A program made the position numbers and the translations under genes. The notes below the pieces were generated by a model. It saw only the letters and a list, made by a program, of their open reading frames with translations, was not told where the DNA came from and did no database searches. Positions 17,838 to 26,070 of a stretch of DNA of 64,000 bases are shown piece by piece. Numbering within the stretch: position 1 is the stretch's first letter; each line of letters opens with the position of its first letter. Source of the stretch: an uncultured Eubacteriales bacterium (GTDB lineage Bacteria > Bacillota > Clostridia > Oscillospirales > Oscillospiraceae); contig URQY01000008.1 in assembly GCA_900550165.1 (NCBI GenBank), forward strand, positions 1 through 64,000, given 5' to 3'.

Positions 17838-18737
17838 TTAGAGAAGCGGATCAGACGCCAGTAAGCGCTGCATATCCTGCGGGATAGTCGCTGTAAAGTG
17901 ATACTCCTGTCCGGTGATCGGCTGGGTGAACCACAGCTCATACGAGTGCAGGGCGGGGCGGGCGATGAGATTTTTGTCCTCTGTGCCGTAGAGCCAGTCG
18001 CCCGCGAGGGGGTAGCCGAGATATGCCATGTGCACGCGGAGCTGATGCGTGCGCCCTGTCTGCGGGCGCAGACGCAGGAGTGTGAAGCGCTCGCTTGTTT
18101 GCAGCGTTTCGTATTCCGTCAGGCTCGGCAGGCCGTCTGCGCGCACGCAGCGGCGGATGATGGAGCCATCCGCGCGGCCGATGGGGGCGTCGATGACGCC
18201 GTGATCGGGGGTCACCCTGCCGACGGCAACGGCGCGGTATTCGCGCCGCAAATTGTCGGAATGCAGCGCACGGCGCAGGCGGTCGTGCACGTAGCCGCTC
18301 TTGGCGGCGATGAGCAGGCCGGAGGTTCCCTTGTCAAGGCGGCTGACGAAGTGCGGCACGCTGCCTTCGCCGAGATAACCCGTGAGCATCGCGGCAAGGC
18401 TCGGCGCGGAGGCGTCGTCCGCCTTCGGGTGCATGGCGACGCCTGCGGGCTTGTTCAGGACGAGCAGGTCGTCATCCTCGTAGACGATGTTGGGCCTTGC
18501 CGTGTGTTCGCAGTAGAGGTCCTCGCGCGGCGCGCGCTCGGAGAGCGCGACGCTGACAACATCGCCTGTATGGACAATGGCGTTGACATGAACGCTCTGT
18601 CCGTTTAAGAGAATGGCATTTTCGCGCCACTTGAGGCTCTTGAGCAGTGTGTAGGAGAGGTGTAGATCGCCGCGCAGGATGCCCTTGACCATACGGCCGT
18701 TCTCCTCCGGCGGTACGGTGTAGGTGAGAATGCGCAT
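17838..18737 (-). CDS. RluD family RNA pseudouridine synthase
   Basis: A 299-residue RluA/RluD-type pseudouridine synthase that isomerises uridines in rRNA or tRNA. An N-terminal S4-like RNA-binding segment (about 15-75) is followed by the catalytic domain, with the aspartate in SRLDKGTSGLLIAAKS and the RPQTGRTHQLRVHMAYLGYP motif. The target nucleotide cannot be told from sequence. The ATG at 18737 has AGGAGG. The gene is transcribed away from the glycosyltransferase, and facing TATACT-like boxes share the interval 18780-18820. Confidence 0.92.
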   Translation of the reverse strand: MRILTYTVPPEENGRMVKGILRGDLHLSYTLLKSLKWRENAILLNGQSVHVNAIVHTGDVVSVALSERAPREDLYCEHTARPNIVYEDDDLLVLNKPAGVAMHPKADDASAPSLAAMLTGYLGEGSVPHFVSRLDKGTSGLLIAAKSGYVHDRLRRALHSDNLRREYRAVAVGRVTPDHGVIDAPIGRADGSIIRRCVRADGLPSLTEYETLQTSERFTLLRLRPQTGRTHQLRVHMAYLGYPLAGDWLYGTEDKNLIARPALHSYELWFTQPITGQEYHFTATIPQDMQRLLASDPLL

Positions 18738-18865
18738 GGTGGACCTCCTTTCAGCGTGAACGGCGCGTAAAATTCACATACAGTATACCATCTTTGCCGA
18801 AAAAATGATATACTGGATCACACTTCGGCCCGGCCGAACAACAAAAAATACAGGAGGGCAATGGC

Positions 18866-20278
18866 ATGGACAAGCAAACCATCTGCCTTTTGAACGATTC
18901 CTTTCCGCCGGAGATCGACGGCGTGGCAAACGCCGTCGTGAACTACGCGGAGCAGATCACAAAGCACGGCAAAAACGCCATCGTCGTGACGCCGACGGTG
19001 CCCGGCGCGGACGACAGCGCGTTTCCGTTCCCCGTGCTGCGGTATCCGAGCATTGATACGCGCAGACTCGTCGGCTATGTGGCGGGCTATCCGTTCTCGC
19101 CCGAGGCGGCGCGCGTGCTGACGGAGCGCAAGGTCGATCTGATGCACACACATTGTCCCATCACGTCGTGCCTGCTGGCACGCTCCCTGCGCGCCGTGGT
19201 CGACGCGCCGCTCGTGCTGACGTATCATACGAAGTATGACATTGACATTGCCAAGGCTGTGCGCGGCAAGCTCCTGCAGGAGAGCGCCATCCGCGCATTG
19301 GTGCAGAATGTCGCAAGCTGCGACGAGGTCTGGGTCGTGAGCCGCGGAGCGGGGGAAAATCTGCGCTCGCTCGGCTACGAGGGCGACTACATCGTGATGG
19401 AAAACGGTGTGGACGTGCCGCGCGGACGGGTGTCCGACGGGGCCATCGCCGCGGCGACAGGCGGGTACGATCTGCCGCGGAACGTACCGGTTTTCCTCTT
19501 CGTCGGGCGGCTGATGTGGTACAAGGGCATCCGTATCATCCTGGATGCACTGAAAACGCTGCGCGAGCAGAATGTCGACTTCCGCATGGTGTTCGTCGGC
19601 GAGGGCGCGGACGGCGCGGAGATCCGCGGCTATGCAGAAGAGCTGGGGCTGAACGACCGCTGCTTTTTCACCGGTGCGATCGCCGACCGCGAGGTCATCC
19701 GCGCGTGGTATGGAAGGGCGGACCTCTTCCTTTTCCCGTCGACCTTCGACACGAACGGCCTTGTTGTGCGCGAGGCCGCGGCCAGCGGCACGGCAACGGT
19801 GATGATCCGAAATTCCTGCGCGTCTGAGGGTGTGACCGACGGGCAAAACGGCTTTTGTATTGCCGAAAACGCCGCGGCAATGGCAGCGAAGCTTGACGAG
19901 CTCTGCCACGCGCCGGAGAGGATGCACGCCGTCGGCGAAAACGCGCAGCGCGAGCTGTATGTTTCGTGGGAGACGGCGGTGCAGCGCGCTGTGGCGCGCT
20001 ACGAGATCGTCATCGACAACTACCGCGGCGGGAAATATCCGAAACGAGAGCGCTTCGGCGATGAATTTTTCAAAACGCAGGGCGGGCTGATGGGGGCCTT
20101 TGCCAGTGTGGGTGAGCTGAGCGAGGAGATCGCCGCGGGCTTGCGTATCGAGCGCGACGAGGCCTCGCAGGTCATCGCCCGTTCGTGGCAGGAGCTGCGC
20201 GAGCGCTTTGACGAGACGAAGCAGGAGCTTGCCGCACGCTATGAGGCCATCCTGCAAAAGATGGATCGCTATTTATAA
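18866..20278 (+). CDS. Glycosyltransferase family 4 protein
   Basis: A 470-residue GT-B glycosyltransferase. The N-terminal domain opens with CLLNDSFPPEIDGVANAVVN, the donor-side domain has VFLFVGRLMWYKGIRIILDA and the EX7E-like segment FDTNGLVVREAAASG. It resembles diacylglycerol glucosyltransferases and related lipid/sugar GT4 enzymes, but the acceptor is unknown. The last 110 residues are helical and charged and extend beyond the core fold, possibly a membrane- or partner-binding tail. The ATG at 18866 follows AGGAGG. The gene stands alone between its own leader and a strong terminator. Confidence 0.85.
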   Translation: MDKQTICLLNDSFPPEIDGVANAVVNYAEQITKHGKNAIVVTPTVPGADDSAFPFPVLRYPSIDTRRLVGYVAGYPFSPEAARVLTERKVDLMHTHCPITSCLLARSLRAVVDAPLVLTYHTKYDIDIAKAVRGKLLQESAIRALVQNVASCDEVWVVSRGAGENLRSLGYEGDYIVMENGVDVPRGRVSDGAIAAATGGYDLPRNVPVFLFVGRLMWYKGIRIILDALKTLREQNVDFRMVFVGEGADGAEIRGYAEELGLNDRCFFTGAIADREVIRAWYGRADLFLFPSTFDTNGLVVREAAASGTATVMIRNSCASEGVTDGQNGFCIAENAAAMAAKLDELCHAPERMHAVGENAQRELYVSWETAVQRAVARYEIVIDNYRGGKYPKRERFGDEFFKTQGGLMGAFASVGELSEEIAAGLRIERDEASQVIARSWQELRERFDETKQELAARYEAILQKMDRYL

Positions 20279-20285
20279 TAAAGAA

Positions 20286-20318
20286 ACGACCGAAAGCATC
20301 GCTTTCGGTCGTTTTTCC
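20286..20318. terminator. Terminator between glycosyltransferase and small minus-strand gene
   Basis: Stem ACGACCGAAAGC (20286-20297) pairs with GCTTTCGGTCGT (20301-20312), loop ATC, followed by TTTTCC. Confidence 0.85.
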
Positions 20319-20600
20319 TTAGTCCTCGTGCCTGGGCTTTTCTGCGGCAAACCACATATTCCATTGGAAGGAATATGCCTTGTACGCGGTCTCATCCGCG
20401 CAGATCAGGCGCACACGCGACGGGCTCTCGTGCTCGTAGCCGTAGTCCATGATGGCGCGCAGCACACGGTAGGCGGCGTTCATGTCGCCGTCCGTGCAGG
20501 CGAGGGTGAGGGGATCGCTGTCCGCTATGGGCAGAAGCTCGGCGGCACGGTCGCAAGAGGGGAGAGCGGCGGTATCGCCGCGGCAAATTTCTACGGTCAT
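20319..20600 (-). CDS. Small protein of unknown function
   Basis: A 93-residue acidic protein with no family I can name. It has GDTAALPSCDRAAELLPIAD, then SRVRLICADETAYKAYSFQW, suggesting a small alpha/beta fold; the second half weakly resembles the C-terminal strand-helix of macrodomain proteins, which is not enough for a call. It begins ten bases after the 8-oxoguanine-deaminase-type gene with AGGAG upstream of the ATG and ends next to a shared terminator. It is therefore probably the last gene of that transcript and could be an accessory of that enzyme. Confidence 0.6.
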   Translation of the reverse strand: MTVEICRGDTAALPSCDRAAELLPIADSDPLTLACTDGDMNAAYRVLRAIMDYGYEHESPSRVRLICADETAYKAYSFQWNMWFAAEKPRHED

Positions 20601-20610
20601 AAAGGTCTCC

Positions 20611-21969
20611 TCAGCGGTTCAAGTACGCGCGGCACTTTGCTTCCGCGTCGTGCGCAAGCGCTTCCTCGTCAATGGTGGCGAGATGCCCCTGCTCGACTGT
20701 CACGCGGCCATGAACGACCGTGTAGTCGACGGGCCCGCGCACGCCGACGGTGCAGAGCACGCTCTTCGGGTCAAAGCACGAACCGACAAGTTCGAGCCTG
20801 CGCGAGTCGATCATGAAGAGGTCGCAGCACTTGCCGACCTCGAGCGAGGCGATGTCGTCGCTGCGGCCGAGAAGGGACGCGCTGCCGCGCGTCGCCAGCT
20901 TGAGAAGGTCATAGCCGCTGGGGGCGGCCTTGCTGCTGTTCAGGCGGTGCAGAAGATACGAAATGCGCAGCTCTTCCATCAGAGACGAGCCGTCGTTCGA
21001 GGCCGAGCCGTCGACCGCGAGGCCGACCGGCACGCCGAGCTTCAGCATTTCCGGGATGCGCGCGATGCCGGAAGAAAGCTTCATGTTCGAAATGGGACAG
21101 TGCGCCACGCCGGTGCGTGTTCCGGCCAACACGCGCAGCTCCTCATCGTTGAAGTGGATGCCGTGGGCGAACCAGACGTCGTCGCCCGTCCAGCCGAGCT
21201 TTTCCATGTATTCGAGCGGGCGGACGCCCTCGCGCGCGAGCATGAAGGCTTCCTCGTCCTTCGTCTCGCACAGGTGGGTATGCAGGCGCACGCCGTACTG
21301 CCGCGCGAGCACCGCGCTCTCGCGCAGAAGATCGGCGGAGACGGAGAAGGGGGAGCAGGGCGCGAGCGCCACGCGGTGCATCGCGCCGAAGGACTTGTCG
21401 TGGTAGCGCTCAATGACGCGCGCGGAGTCTCTCAGAATTTCATCGACCGTCTGCACCACGCTGTCGGGCGGCAGGCCGCCATCTTTGACCGAGAGATCCA
21501 TGCTGCCGCGCGAGGCGTACATACGCGCACCGATCTCGTCCGCCGCAGCGAACTGCGCGCCGATGAGGTCGCCGGAGTCCTTGGGGAAGACGTAGTGATG
21601 GTCGAAGCAGGTCGTGCAGCCGTGCTTCATCAGCTCGCCGAGACCCGTGAGCGTGGAGAGACGGATGACATCCTCGTCGAGATTTTTCCAGATCTCATAG
21701 AGCGCCCTGAGCCAGTCGAAGAGCTCCATATTCTGCACCTCCGGCAGGTTGCGGGAAAAGATCTGGTAGAGATGATGGTGCGTGTTCACAAGCCCCGGAT
21801 AGCAGAGCATATGGCTCGCGTCGATGGTCTTCTCCGCCTGCTGCGGAAGGTCGTTGCCGATCGCGCGAATGAAGCCGTCCTCAGCGTAGAGGTCAACATT
21901 TTCGTAGACCGTATCGTGATCGTCGCAGGAGACGAGCGTGCGGATATTTCGAATGAGCAGAGTAGACAT
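20611..21969 (-). CDS. 8-oxoguanine deaminase-type amidohydrolase
   Basis: A 452-residue amidohydrolase of the ATZ/TRZ-SsnA group, acting on amino-purine rings; 8-oxoguanine to urate is the best-known reaction of close relatives, with hydroxyatrazine-type substrates an alternative. Metal ligands are visible in GLVNTHHHLYQ, RLHTHLCETKDEE, FAHGIHFND and LAVDGSASNDGS. The ATG at 21969 is preceded by GCGAGGTG. Its neighbours are a nucleoside-type ABC importer and other purine-ring genes, which supports a purine substrate: its product, urate, would feed the rest of the island. The 280-base leader carries a structured element. Confidence 0.82.
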   Translation of the reverse strand: MSTLLIRNIRTLVSCDDHDTVYENVDLYAEDGFIRAIGNDLPQQAEKTIDASHMLCYPGLVNTHHHLYQIFSRNLPEVQNMELFDWLRALYEIWKNLDEDVIRLSTLTGLGELMKHGCTTCFDHHYVFPKDSGDLIGAQFAAADEIGARMYASRGSMDLSVKDGGLPPDSVVQTVDEILRDSARVIERYHDKSFGAMHRVALAPCSPFSVSADLLRESAVLARQYGVRLHTHLCETKDEEAFMLAREGVRPLEYMEKLGWTGDDVWFAHGIHFNDEELRVLAGTRTGVAHCPISNMKLSSGIARIPEMLKLGVPVGLAVDGSASNDGSSLMEELRISYLLHRLNSSKAAPSGYDLLKLATRGSASLLGRSDDIASLEVGKCCDLFMIDSRRLELVGSCFDPKSVLCTVGVRGPVDYTVVHGRVTVEQGHLATIDEEALAHDAEAKCRAYLNR

Positions 21970-22027
21970 AGCAAAGCACCTCGCAATGCCTGAAGAAACA
22001 GGCCAATTTGACATAAAAAGCACGTGT

Positions 22028-22122
22028 TTTGCGCCGCGCACGGCGCAAATGATCTTAATCGTTTTTTGCCGCGACACGTGCGTGGAAAAAAGCGTCGCAG
22101 ACTTGCCGCCGCGCACGGCGGC
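22028..22122. repeat. Two related GC-rich hairpins in the deaminase leader
   Basis: Two palindromes share the design TTGC..CGCCG-CGCA-CGGCG..GCAA: TTTGCGCCG/CGGCGCAAA at 22028-22049 and TTGCCGCC/GGCGGCAA at 22103-22123. The arms differ by a compensated base pair. A third copy lies at 29832-29853, near ygeW. They have no T-run on the expected side and do not look like ordinary terminators. Confidence 0.65.
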
Positions 22123-22133
22123 AAAAAAATAGA

Positions 22134-22214
22134 ATTCGTCGCGGAGGACGACATGTGCGTCCGCAGCGACACTTTGCAGTGTTTGGAGCGGTGAGCGACA
22201 AACACTGAAGCCTA
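22134..22214. other. Structured intergenic element, copy A
   Basis: This matches the element at 29862-29944 in order and spacing. Helix 1 is GTCGC (22138-22142) with GCGAC (22166-22170), enclosing GGA/TCC and the shared loop GGACGAC..GTGC. Helix 2 is CAGTGTTTG (22177-22185) with CAAACACTG (22199-22207), loop GCGGTGAGC. In copy B helix 1 is GTTCC/GGAAC, so both sides changed together. It is either a non-coding RNA or a dispersed structured repeat. The strand is not certain; on the minus strand it would be in the deaminase leader. Confidence 0.65.
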
Positions 22215-22217
22215 TCT

Positions 22218-22254
22218 AAAATGAAAGCACCCATCGGGTGCTTTCATTTTAAGT
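22218..22254 (-). terminator. Terminator of the ABC importer operon
   Basis: The long stem AAAATGAAAGCACCC / GGGTGCTTTCATTTT (loop ATC) lies directly after the stop of the second permease gene; its outer A-T pairs supply the T tract on either strand. Confidence 0.82.
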
Positions 22255-22258
22255 GTTT

Positions 22259-23242
22259 TTATCTCTCTTCGCGGAAGTAGCTCAGGCCCAGCGATGCGGG
22301 CGGCTGATCCTCGCGCTTCTTGCGCAGCGACACGATGATCAGAACGACCAGCGTGACGACGTAGGGGAGCATCTTGTAAAGCTCCTTGACGGCAAGATTG
22401 GTGCCGGTGGGGATGAAGATGTAGAGGATGTAGAATCCGCCGAAGAGAATAGACGCCAGCACGCTGACGTTCGGACGCCAGATCGTGAAGATGACCAGCG
22501 CGATGGCGAGCCAGCCGCGGTCGCCGAAGGCGTTATTGGACCAGACGCCGCAGGCGTAGTCCATCACGTAATAGAGACCGCCGAGACCCGCGATCATGCT
22601 GCCGATGCAGGTGGCAAGGTACTTGTACTTCGTCACGTTGATGCCGGCCGCATCTGCCGTTGCCGCGCTCTCGCCCACGGCGCGCAGGTGCAGACCCGTG
22701 CGGGTGTGCTTGAGGAAATAGGAAGCGAGCAGCGCGATGACGATGGCGAGGTAGGCAAGGAAGCCGTAGGACAGGAAGACCTGACCAAACCAGCCGCCGA
22801 CGTTCAGGGATTTGCTGAAGTAGGCGCTCGTCGCGCTCAGCGCGATGGAGGGGACCTCGCTGTCGGTCAGCTTGATGAGCGAGCCGCCGAAGAAGTTGCC
22901 GATGCCGACGCCGAACGTGGTGAGCGCAAGACCCGTGACGTTCTGGTTGGCGCGCAGCGTGACGGTCAGCAGGCAGTAGAGAAGGCCCATCAGAAGGGAG
23001 CCGAGCAGCGAGCAGAGCATCGGGATGCCGATGGCAAGGAAGGCATTCATGTCGGCCGCGGGAGTGGCCTGCTCGTAGAAGAACGCGCCGATGACGCCGC
23101 AGATACCGCCGACGTACATCACGCCCGGAATGCCGAGATTCAGGTTGCCGGACTTTTCCGTCAGGATCTCACCGGTGCTGCCGTAGAGCAGGGGAATGCC
23201 CTGCATGACCGCACGGGGAAGGAAAGAAGCAAGATCAAACAT
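22259..23242 (-). CDS. Nucleoside-type ABC importer, permease 2 (YufQ/NupQ-like)
   Basis: A 327-residue permease of the BPD_transp_2 superfamily with eight to ten predicted helices. GEILTEKSGNLNLGIPGVM near residue 24 is the family signature shared with the purine-nucleoside (BmpA-type) importers. With permease 1 it forms the membrane channel. The start at 23242, four bases after the permease 1 stop and behind AAAAGGAGG, shows an operon. Proximity to purine catabolic genes supports nucleosides or purine bases as cargo, but the substrate cannot be read from the permease itself. Confidence 0.88.
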   Translation of the reverse strand: MFDLASFLPRAVMQGIPLLYGSTGEILTEKSGNLNLGIPGVMYVGGICGVIGAFFYEQATPAADMNAFLAIGIPMLCSLLGSLLMGLLYCLLTVTLRANQNVTGLALTTFGVGIGNFFGGSLIKLTDSEVPSIALSATSAYFSKSLNVGGWFGQVFLSYGFLAYLAIVIALLASYFLKHTRTGLHLRAVGESAATADAAGINVTKYKYLATCIGSMIAGLGGLYYVMDYACGVWSNNAFGDRGWLAIALVIFTIWRPNVSVLASILFGGFYILYIFIPTGTNLAVKELYKMLPYVVTLVVLIIVSLRKKREDQPPASLGLSYFREER

Positions 23243-23245
23243 CGC

Positions 23246-24337
23246 TCACGCCTCCTTTTTGCCCTTGCGCAGGCTGACCTTGTAGGTGATGAAGAATTCG
23301 CTGCCGATGATGAAGAACAGGATGATGCCCGTCAGGATATCGGCGAAGGAGTGATTCAGGCCGAAGACGCTGGAGATCTCGCTCGCGCCGCGGCTCAAAA
23401 CCACGATGAGAAGACTCGTAAAGATCATCATGATCGGGTTGAACTTGGCCATCCAGGAGACCATGACCGCGGTGAAGCCGCGTCCGCCGACGATGGTGGT
23501 CGTGAGCGTATGGTCCGTACCGGCGGTGAGCAGCAGACCGATGAGGCCGCAGATCGCGCCGGAGAGCACCATCGTGCGCACGATGACGCGCTCGACCTTG
23601 ATGCCCGCGTAGCTCGCGGTGCGCTGGCTCTCGCCGACGACGGAGATCTCATAGCCATGCTTGCTGTAGTTGAGATAAATGTACATGAGGCCGGTGAGGA
23701 TCGCCACGAGCAGAATGGGGAGGAGGTAGCGCTGGCCGCCGATGACGGGGAGCCAGCCGGCCTCGCTGTTGGCATTGATGATGCCGATCTTGCCCGAGCC
23801 CTTGGGCACCTCCCACACGATGATGAAGAACGCGGCGAGCTGCGTCGCAATGTAGTTCATCATCAGCGTGAAGAGCGTTTCATTCGTGTTCCACTTGGCC
23901 TTAAAGATGGCGGGAAGGAAGCCCCACAGCGCGCCTGCTGCGATGGCGGCAAGGATCATCAGGAGGATGAGCACGCCGTTCGGGACCTTATCGCCCAGGC
24001 AGATCATGCAGGCGGCGGTGGCAAGGCAGCCGATGAGCACCTGACCCTCCGCGCCGATGTTCCAGAAGCGCATCTTGAACGCGGGTGTGACCGCGAGCGA
24101 AATGCCGAGCAGGATCGCGAGGTTATGGAACGTGACCCAGCTCTTGCGCGATGTGCCGAACGCGCCGTAGAGGATGGTGGAATAGACCTTGATGGGATTT
24201 TCGCCTGTGAGCAGCGTCGTGACGATGGCGCAGACGATCAGGGCGAGCACGATCGCGCCGCCACGGATGAGCGCGGCCTTGTACCAGGGGAGCGTATCGC
24301 GCTTGGCGATGTGGAAAAGGGACTGCTTTTTATTCAT
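23246..24337 (-). CDS. Nucleoside-type ABC importer, permease 1 (YufP/NupP-like)
   Basis: A 363-residue BPD_transp_2 permease. The segments WNIGAEGQVLIGCLAT and NETLFTLMMNYIA are diagnostic for the YufP side of BmpA-type importers. Its ATG at 24337 lies inside the last eight bases of the ATPase gene, so ATPase and permease are translated together. It pairs with permease 2 in the membrane. Confidence 0.9.
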   Translation of the reverse strand: MNKKQSLFHIAKRDTLPWYKAALIRGGAIVLALIVCAIVTTLLTGENPIKVYSTILYGAFGTSRKSWVTFHNLAILLGISLAVTPAFKMRFWNIGAEGQVLIGCLATAACMICLGDKVPNGVLILLMILAAIAAGALWGFLPAIFKAKWNTNETLFTLMMNYIATQLAAFFIIVWEVPKGSGKIGIINANSEAGWLPVIGGQRYLLPILLVAILTGLMYIYLNYSKHGYEISVVGESQRTASYAGIKVERVIVRTMVLSGAICGLIGLLLTAGTDHTLTTTIVGGRGFTAVMVSWMAKFNPIMMIFTSLLIVVLSRGASEISSVFGLNHSFADILTGIILFFIIGSEFFITYKVSLRKGKKEA

Positions 24338-25862
24338 CCTTGTTGCCTCCCCTCACGAGCGTCATCAATGCGCCGACCTCGCGCTTGTCTGTCTTGCGGG
24401 CGTCGACCACGCCGGAGACCTGACCGCCGCAGAGCACGACGATGCGGTCGCACAGCTCGAGCAGCACGTCGAGATCCTCGCCGACATAGACGACGGCGAC
24501 GCCGTGCATCTTCTGCTCGGTCAGCAGATTGTAGATGGTGTAGGATGTGTTGATGTCCAGGCCGCGCACGGCGTAGGCCGTCATCAGCACGGCGGGGGAC
24601 TGGGCGATCTCGCGTCCGACGAGCACCTTCTGCACGTTGCCGCCCGACATACGGCGGACGGGGAAGGACGTGCTGGGCGTCACGACGCCGAGCTCTTCCC
24701 AGATGCGGTTGGCGAGCGCTTCGGGGTCCTTGCGGTTGACGAACACGCCCTTGCCCTTGCGCCAGGAGCGGAGCATCATGTTGCCCGTCATGCCCATCGA
24801 GCCGACAAGACCCATGCCGAGTCGGTCTTCGGGGACGAACGACATGGAAATGCCGCTCTTGCGGATCTTCATCGGGTCGAGGCCGACGAGTTCCTTTTCC
24901 GCGCCGCCGTCGGGCGGGTAGAATGTGACATGACCCGAGGCGACGGGGTAGAGACCCGCGATGGACTCGAGCAGCTCGCGCTGGCCGCTGCCCGCGACGC
25001 CCGCGATGCCGAGCACCTCGCCCGCGTTGACGGTGAAGCTGACATCATCCAGACGCTTGACGCCGAGCTCGTCGTAAGCCGTCAGCCCCTCGATGACAAG
25101 ACGCTTTTCCACGTCCTTCGGCTCGGGGCGGTTGATGTTCAGGCTCACAGTGTGGCCGACCATCATGTCGGTCAGCGACTGCTGGTCGGCGTCCTTGGTG
25201 GCGACGTCGCCGATGTACTCGCCCTTGCGCAGGACCGCCACGCGGTCGGATACGTCGAGCACCTCGTGCAGCTTGTGGGTGATGATGATGAGGGATTTGC
25301 CGTCGGCCTTCATGTTGCGCATGATGGCGAAGAGCTTATCCGTTTCCTGCGGGGTGAGGACGGCGGTGGGCTCGTCCAGAATGAGGATATCCGCCCCGCG
25401 GTAGAGCACCTTGACGATCTCGACCGTCTGCTTCTGCGAAACGGACATATCGTAGATCTTCTGGTTGGGGTCGATGTCAAAGCCGTACTTGTCGCAGATC
25501 TCCTTGACCTTCCTGCTCGCCTCGGCGAGGTCGAGCTTCCCCTCGAGACCGAGGATGATATTCTCCGTCGCGGTGAAGAGATCGACGAGCTTGAAGTGCT
25601 GGTGGATCATGCCGATGCCGTGCACGAACGCATCCTTGGGGGAGGCGATCGTTACCGGTTCGCCATGAATGTAGATTTGCCCCTCGTCGGGGAAGTAGAT
25701 ACCGGAGAGCATGTTCATCAGCGTCGTCTTACCGCTGCCGTTTTCGCCCAGCAGTGATAAGATCTCGCCTTCGTGCAGCTCAAGGTTGATGGCGTTGTTT
25801 GCCACGACCTTGCCAAACCGCTTCGTGACATTCTCCATTTTAACTGCGCACGCAGTTCCCAA
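24330..25862 (-). CDS. Nucleoside-type ABC importer, double ATPase (YufO/NupO-like)
   Basis: An ATP-binding protein of about 510 residues with two fused nucleotide-binding domains, as in RbsA and YufO. The first has Walker A GENGSGKTT, signature VSQKQTVEI and DEPTAVL. The second half has a degenerate Walker A-like GVAGSGQRE and signature MSGGNVQK. Proposed start is TTG 25862, eight bases after AAGGGG; a GTG nine bases upstream would overlap its own ribosome binding site, and the ATG at 25838 lacks one. A proline/leucine site reading MTAYAVRGLD replaces the usual D/E of the second Walker B, as is common for the inactive half of such ATPases. Confidence 0.88.
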   Translation of the reverse strand: MGTACAVKMENVTKRFGKVVANNAINLELHEGEILSLLGENGSGKTTLMNMLSGIYFPDEGQIYIHGEPVTIASPKDAFVHGIGMIHQHFKLVDLFTATENIILGLEGKLDLAEASRKVKEICDKYGFDIDPNQKIYDMSVSQKQTVEIVKVLYRGADILILDEPTAVLTPQETDKLFAIMRNMKADGKSLIIITHKLHEVLDVSDRVAVLRKGEYIGDVATKDADQQSLTDMMVGHTVSLNINRPEPKDVEKRLVIEGLTAYDELGVKRLDDVSFTVNAGEVLGIAGVAGSGQRELLESIAGLYPVASGHVTFYPPDGGAEKELVGLDPMKIRKSGISMSFVPEDRLGMGLVGSMGMTGNMMLRSWRKGKGVFVNRKDPEALANRIWEELGVVTPSTSFPVRRMSGGNVQKVLVGREIAQSPAVLMTAYAVRGLDINTSYTIYNLLTEQKMHGVAVVYVGEDLDVLLELCDRIVVLCGGQVSGVVDARKTDKREVGALMTLVRGGNKDE

Positions 25863-25925
25863 GGCGGTCACCCCTTCCGCCGAAGAGCAGACGATCGAGC
25901 TCTTCAGCTTTGTATTTCAAGTAGT

Positions 25926-25954
25926 ATATTACCATAATTCAACAGCGTTGTAAA
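25926..25954 (-). promoter_or_regulatory. Sigma-A promoter of the ATPase-permease genes
   Basis: On the minus strand TTTACA (25954-25949) and TAATAT (25931-25926) are spaced by 17 bases. It lies after the terminator of the binding-protein gene, so the ATPase and permeases can be transcribed on their own. Confidence 0.7.
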
Positions 25955-26021
25955 TCAAAAAGCAGAAAAAATCACAAAAAAAATTTGAAAGCTACAAAAT
26001 TTTTTAGCTATAAGGCATGAA

Positions 26022-26056
26022 AAAAATATCGGGCTGCCAGAAGGCAGCCCGATATT
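26022..26056 (-). terminator. Terminator after the binding-protein gene
   Basis: Stem ATATCGGGCTGCC / GGCAGCCCGATAT with a four-base loop, followed on the minus strand by a T-run. It may be leaky and set the ratio of binding protein to transporter. Confidence 0.82.
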
Positions 26057-26070
26057 GTGAGATAAAAAGG

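Noticed and set aside
21786..22205. Peptide with HCKVSLRTHMSSSAT, partly repeated at 29778-29975
   Set aside because: The similarity comes from the structured repeat read as protein; the DNA shows compensated stems, not codon-wise conservation.
22253..24553. 766-codon open frame on the plus strand
   Set aside because: It is antisense to the two permease genes and the end of the ATPase gene, which have clear family motifs. Long antisense frames are common in GC-rich DNA.
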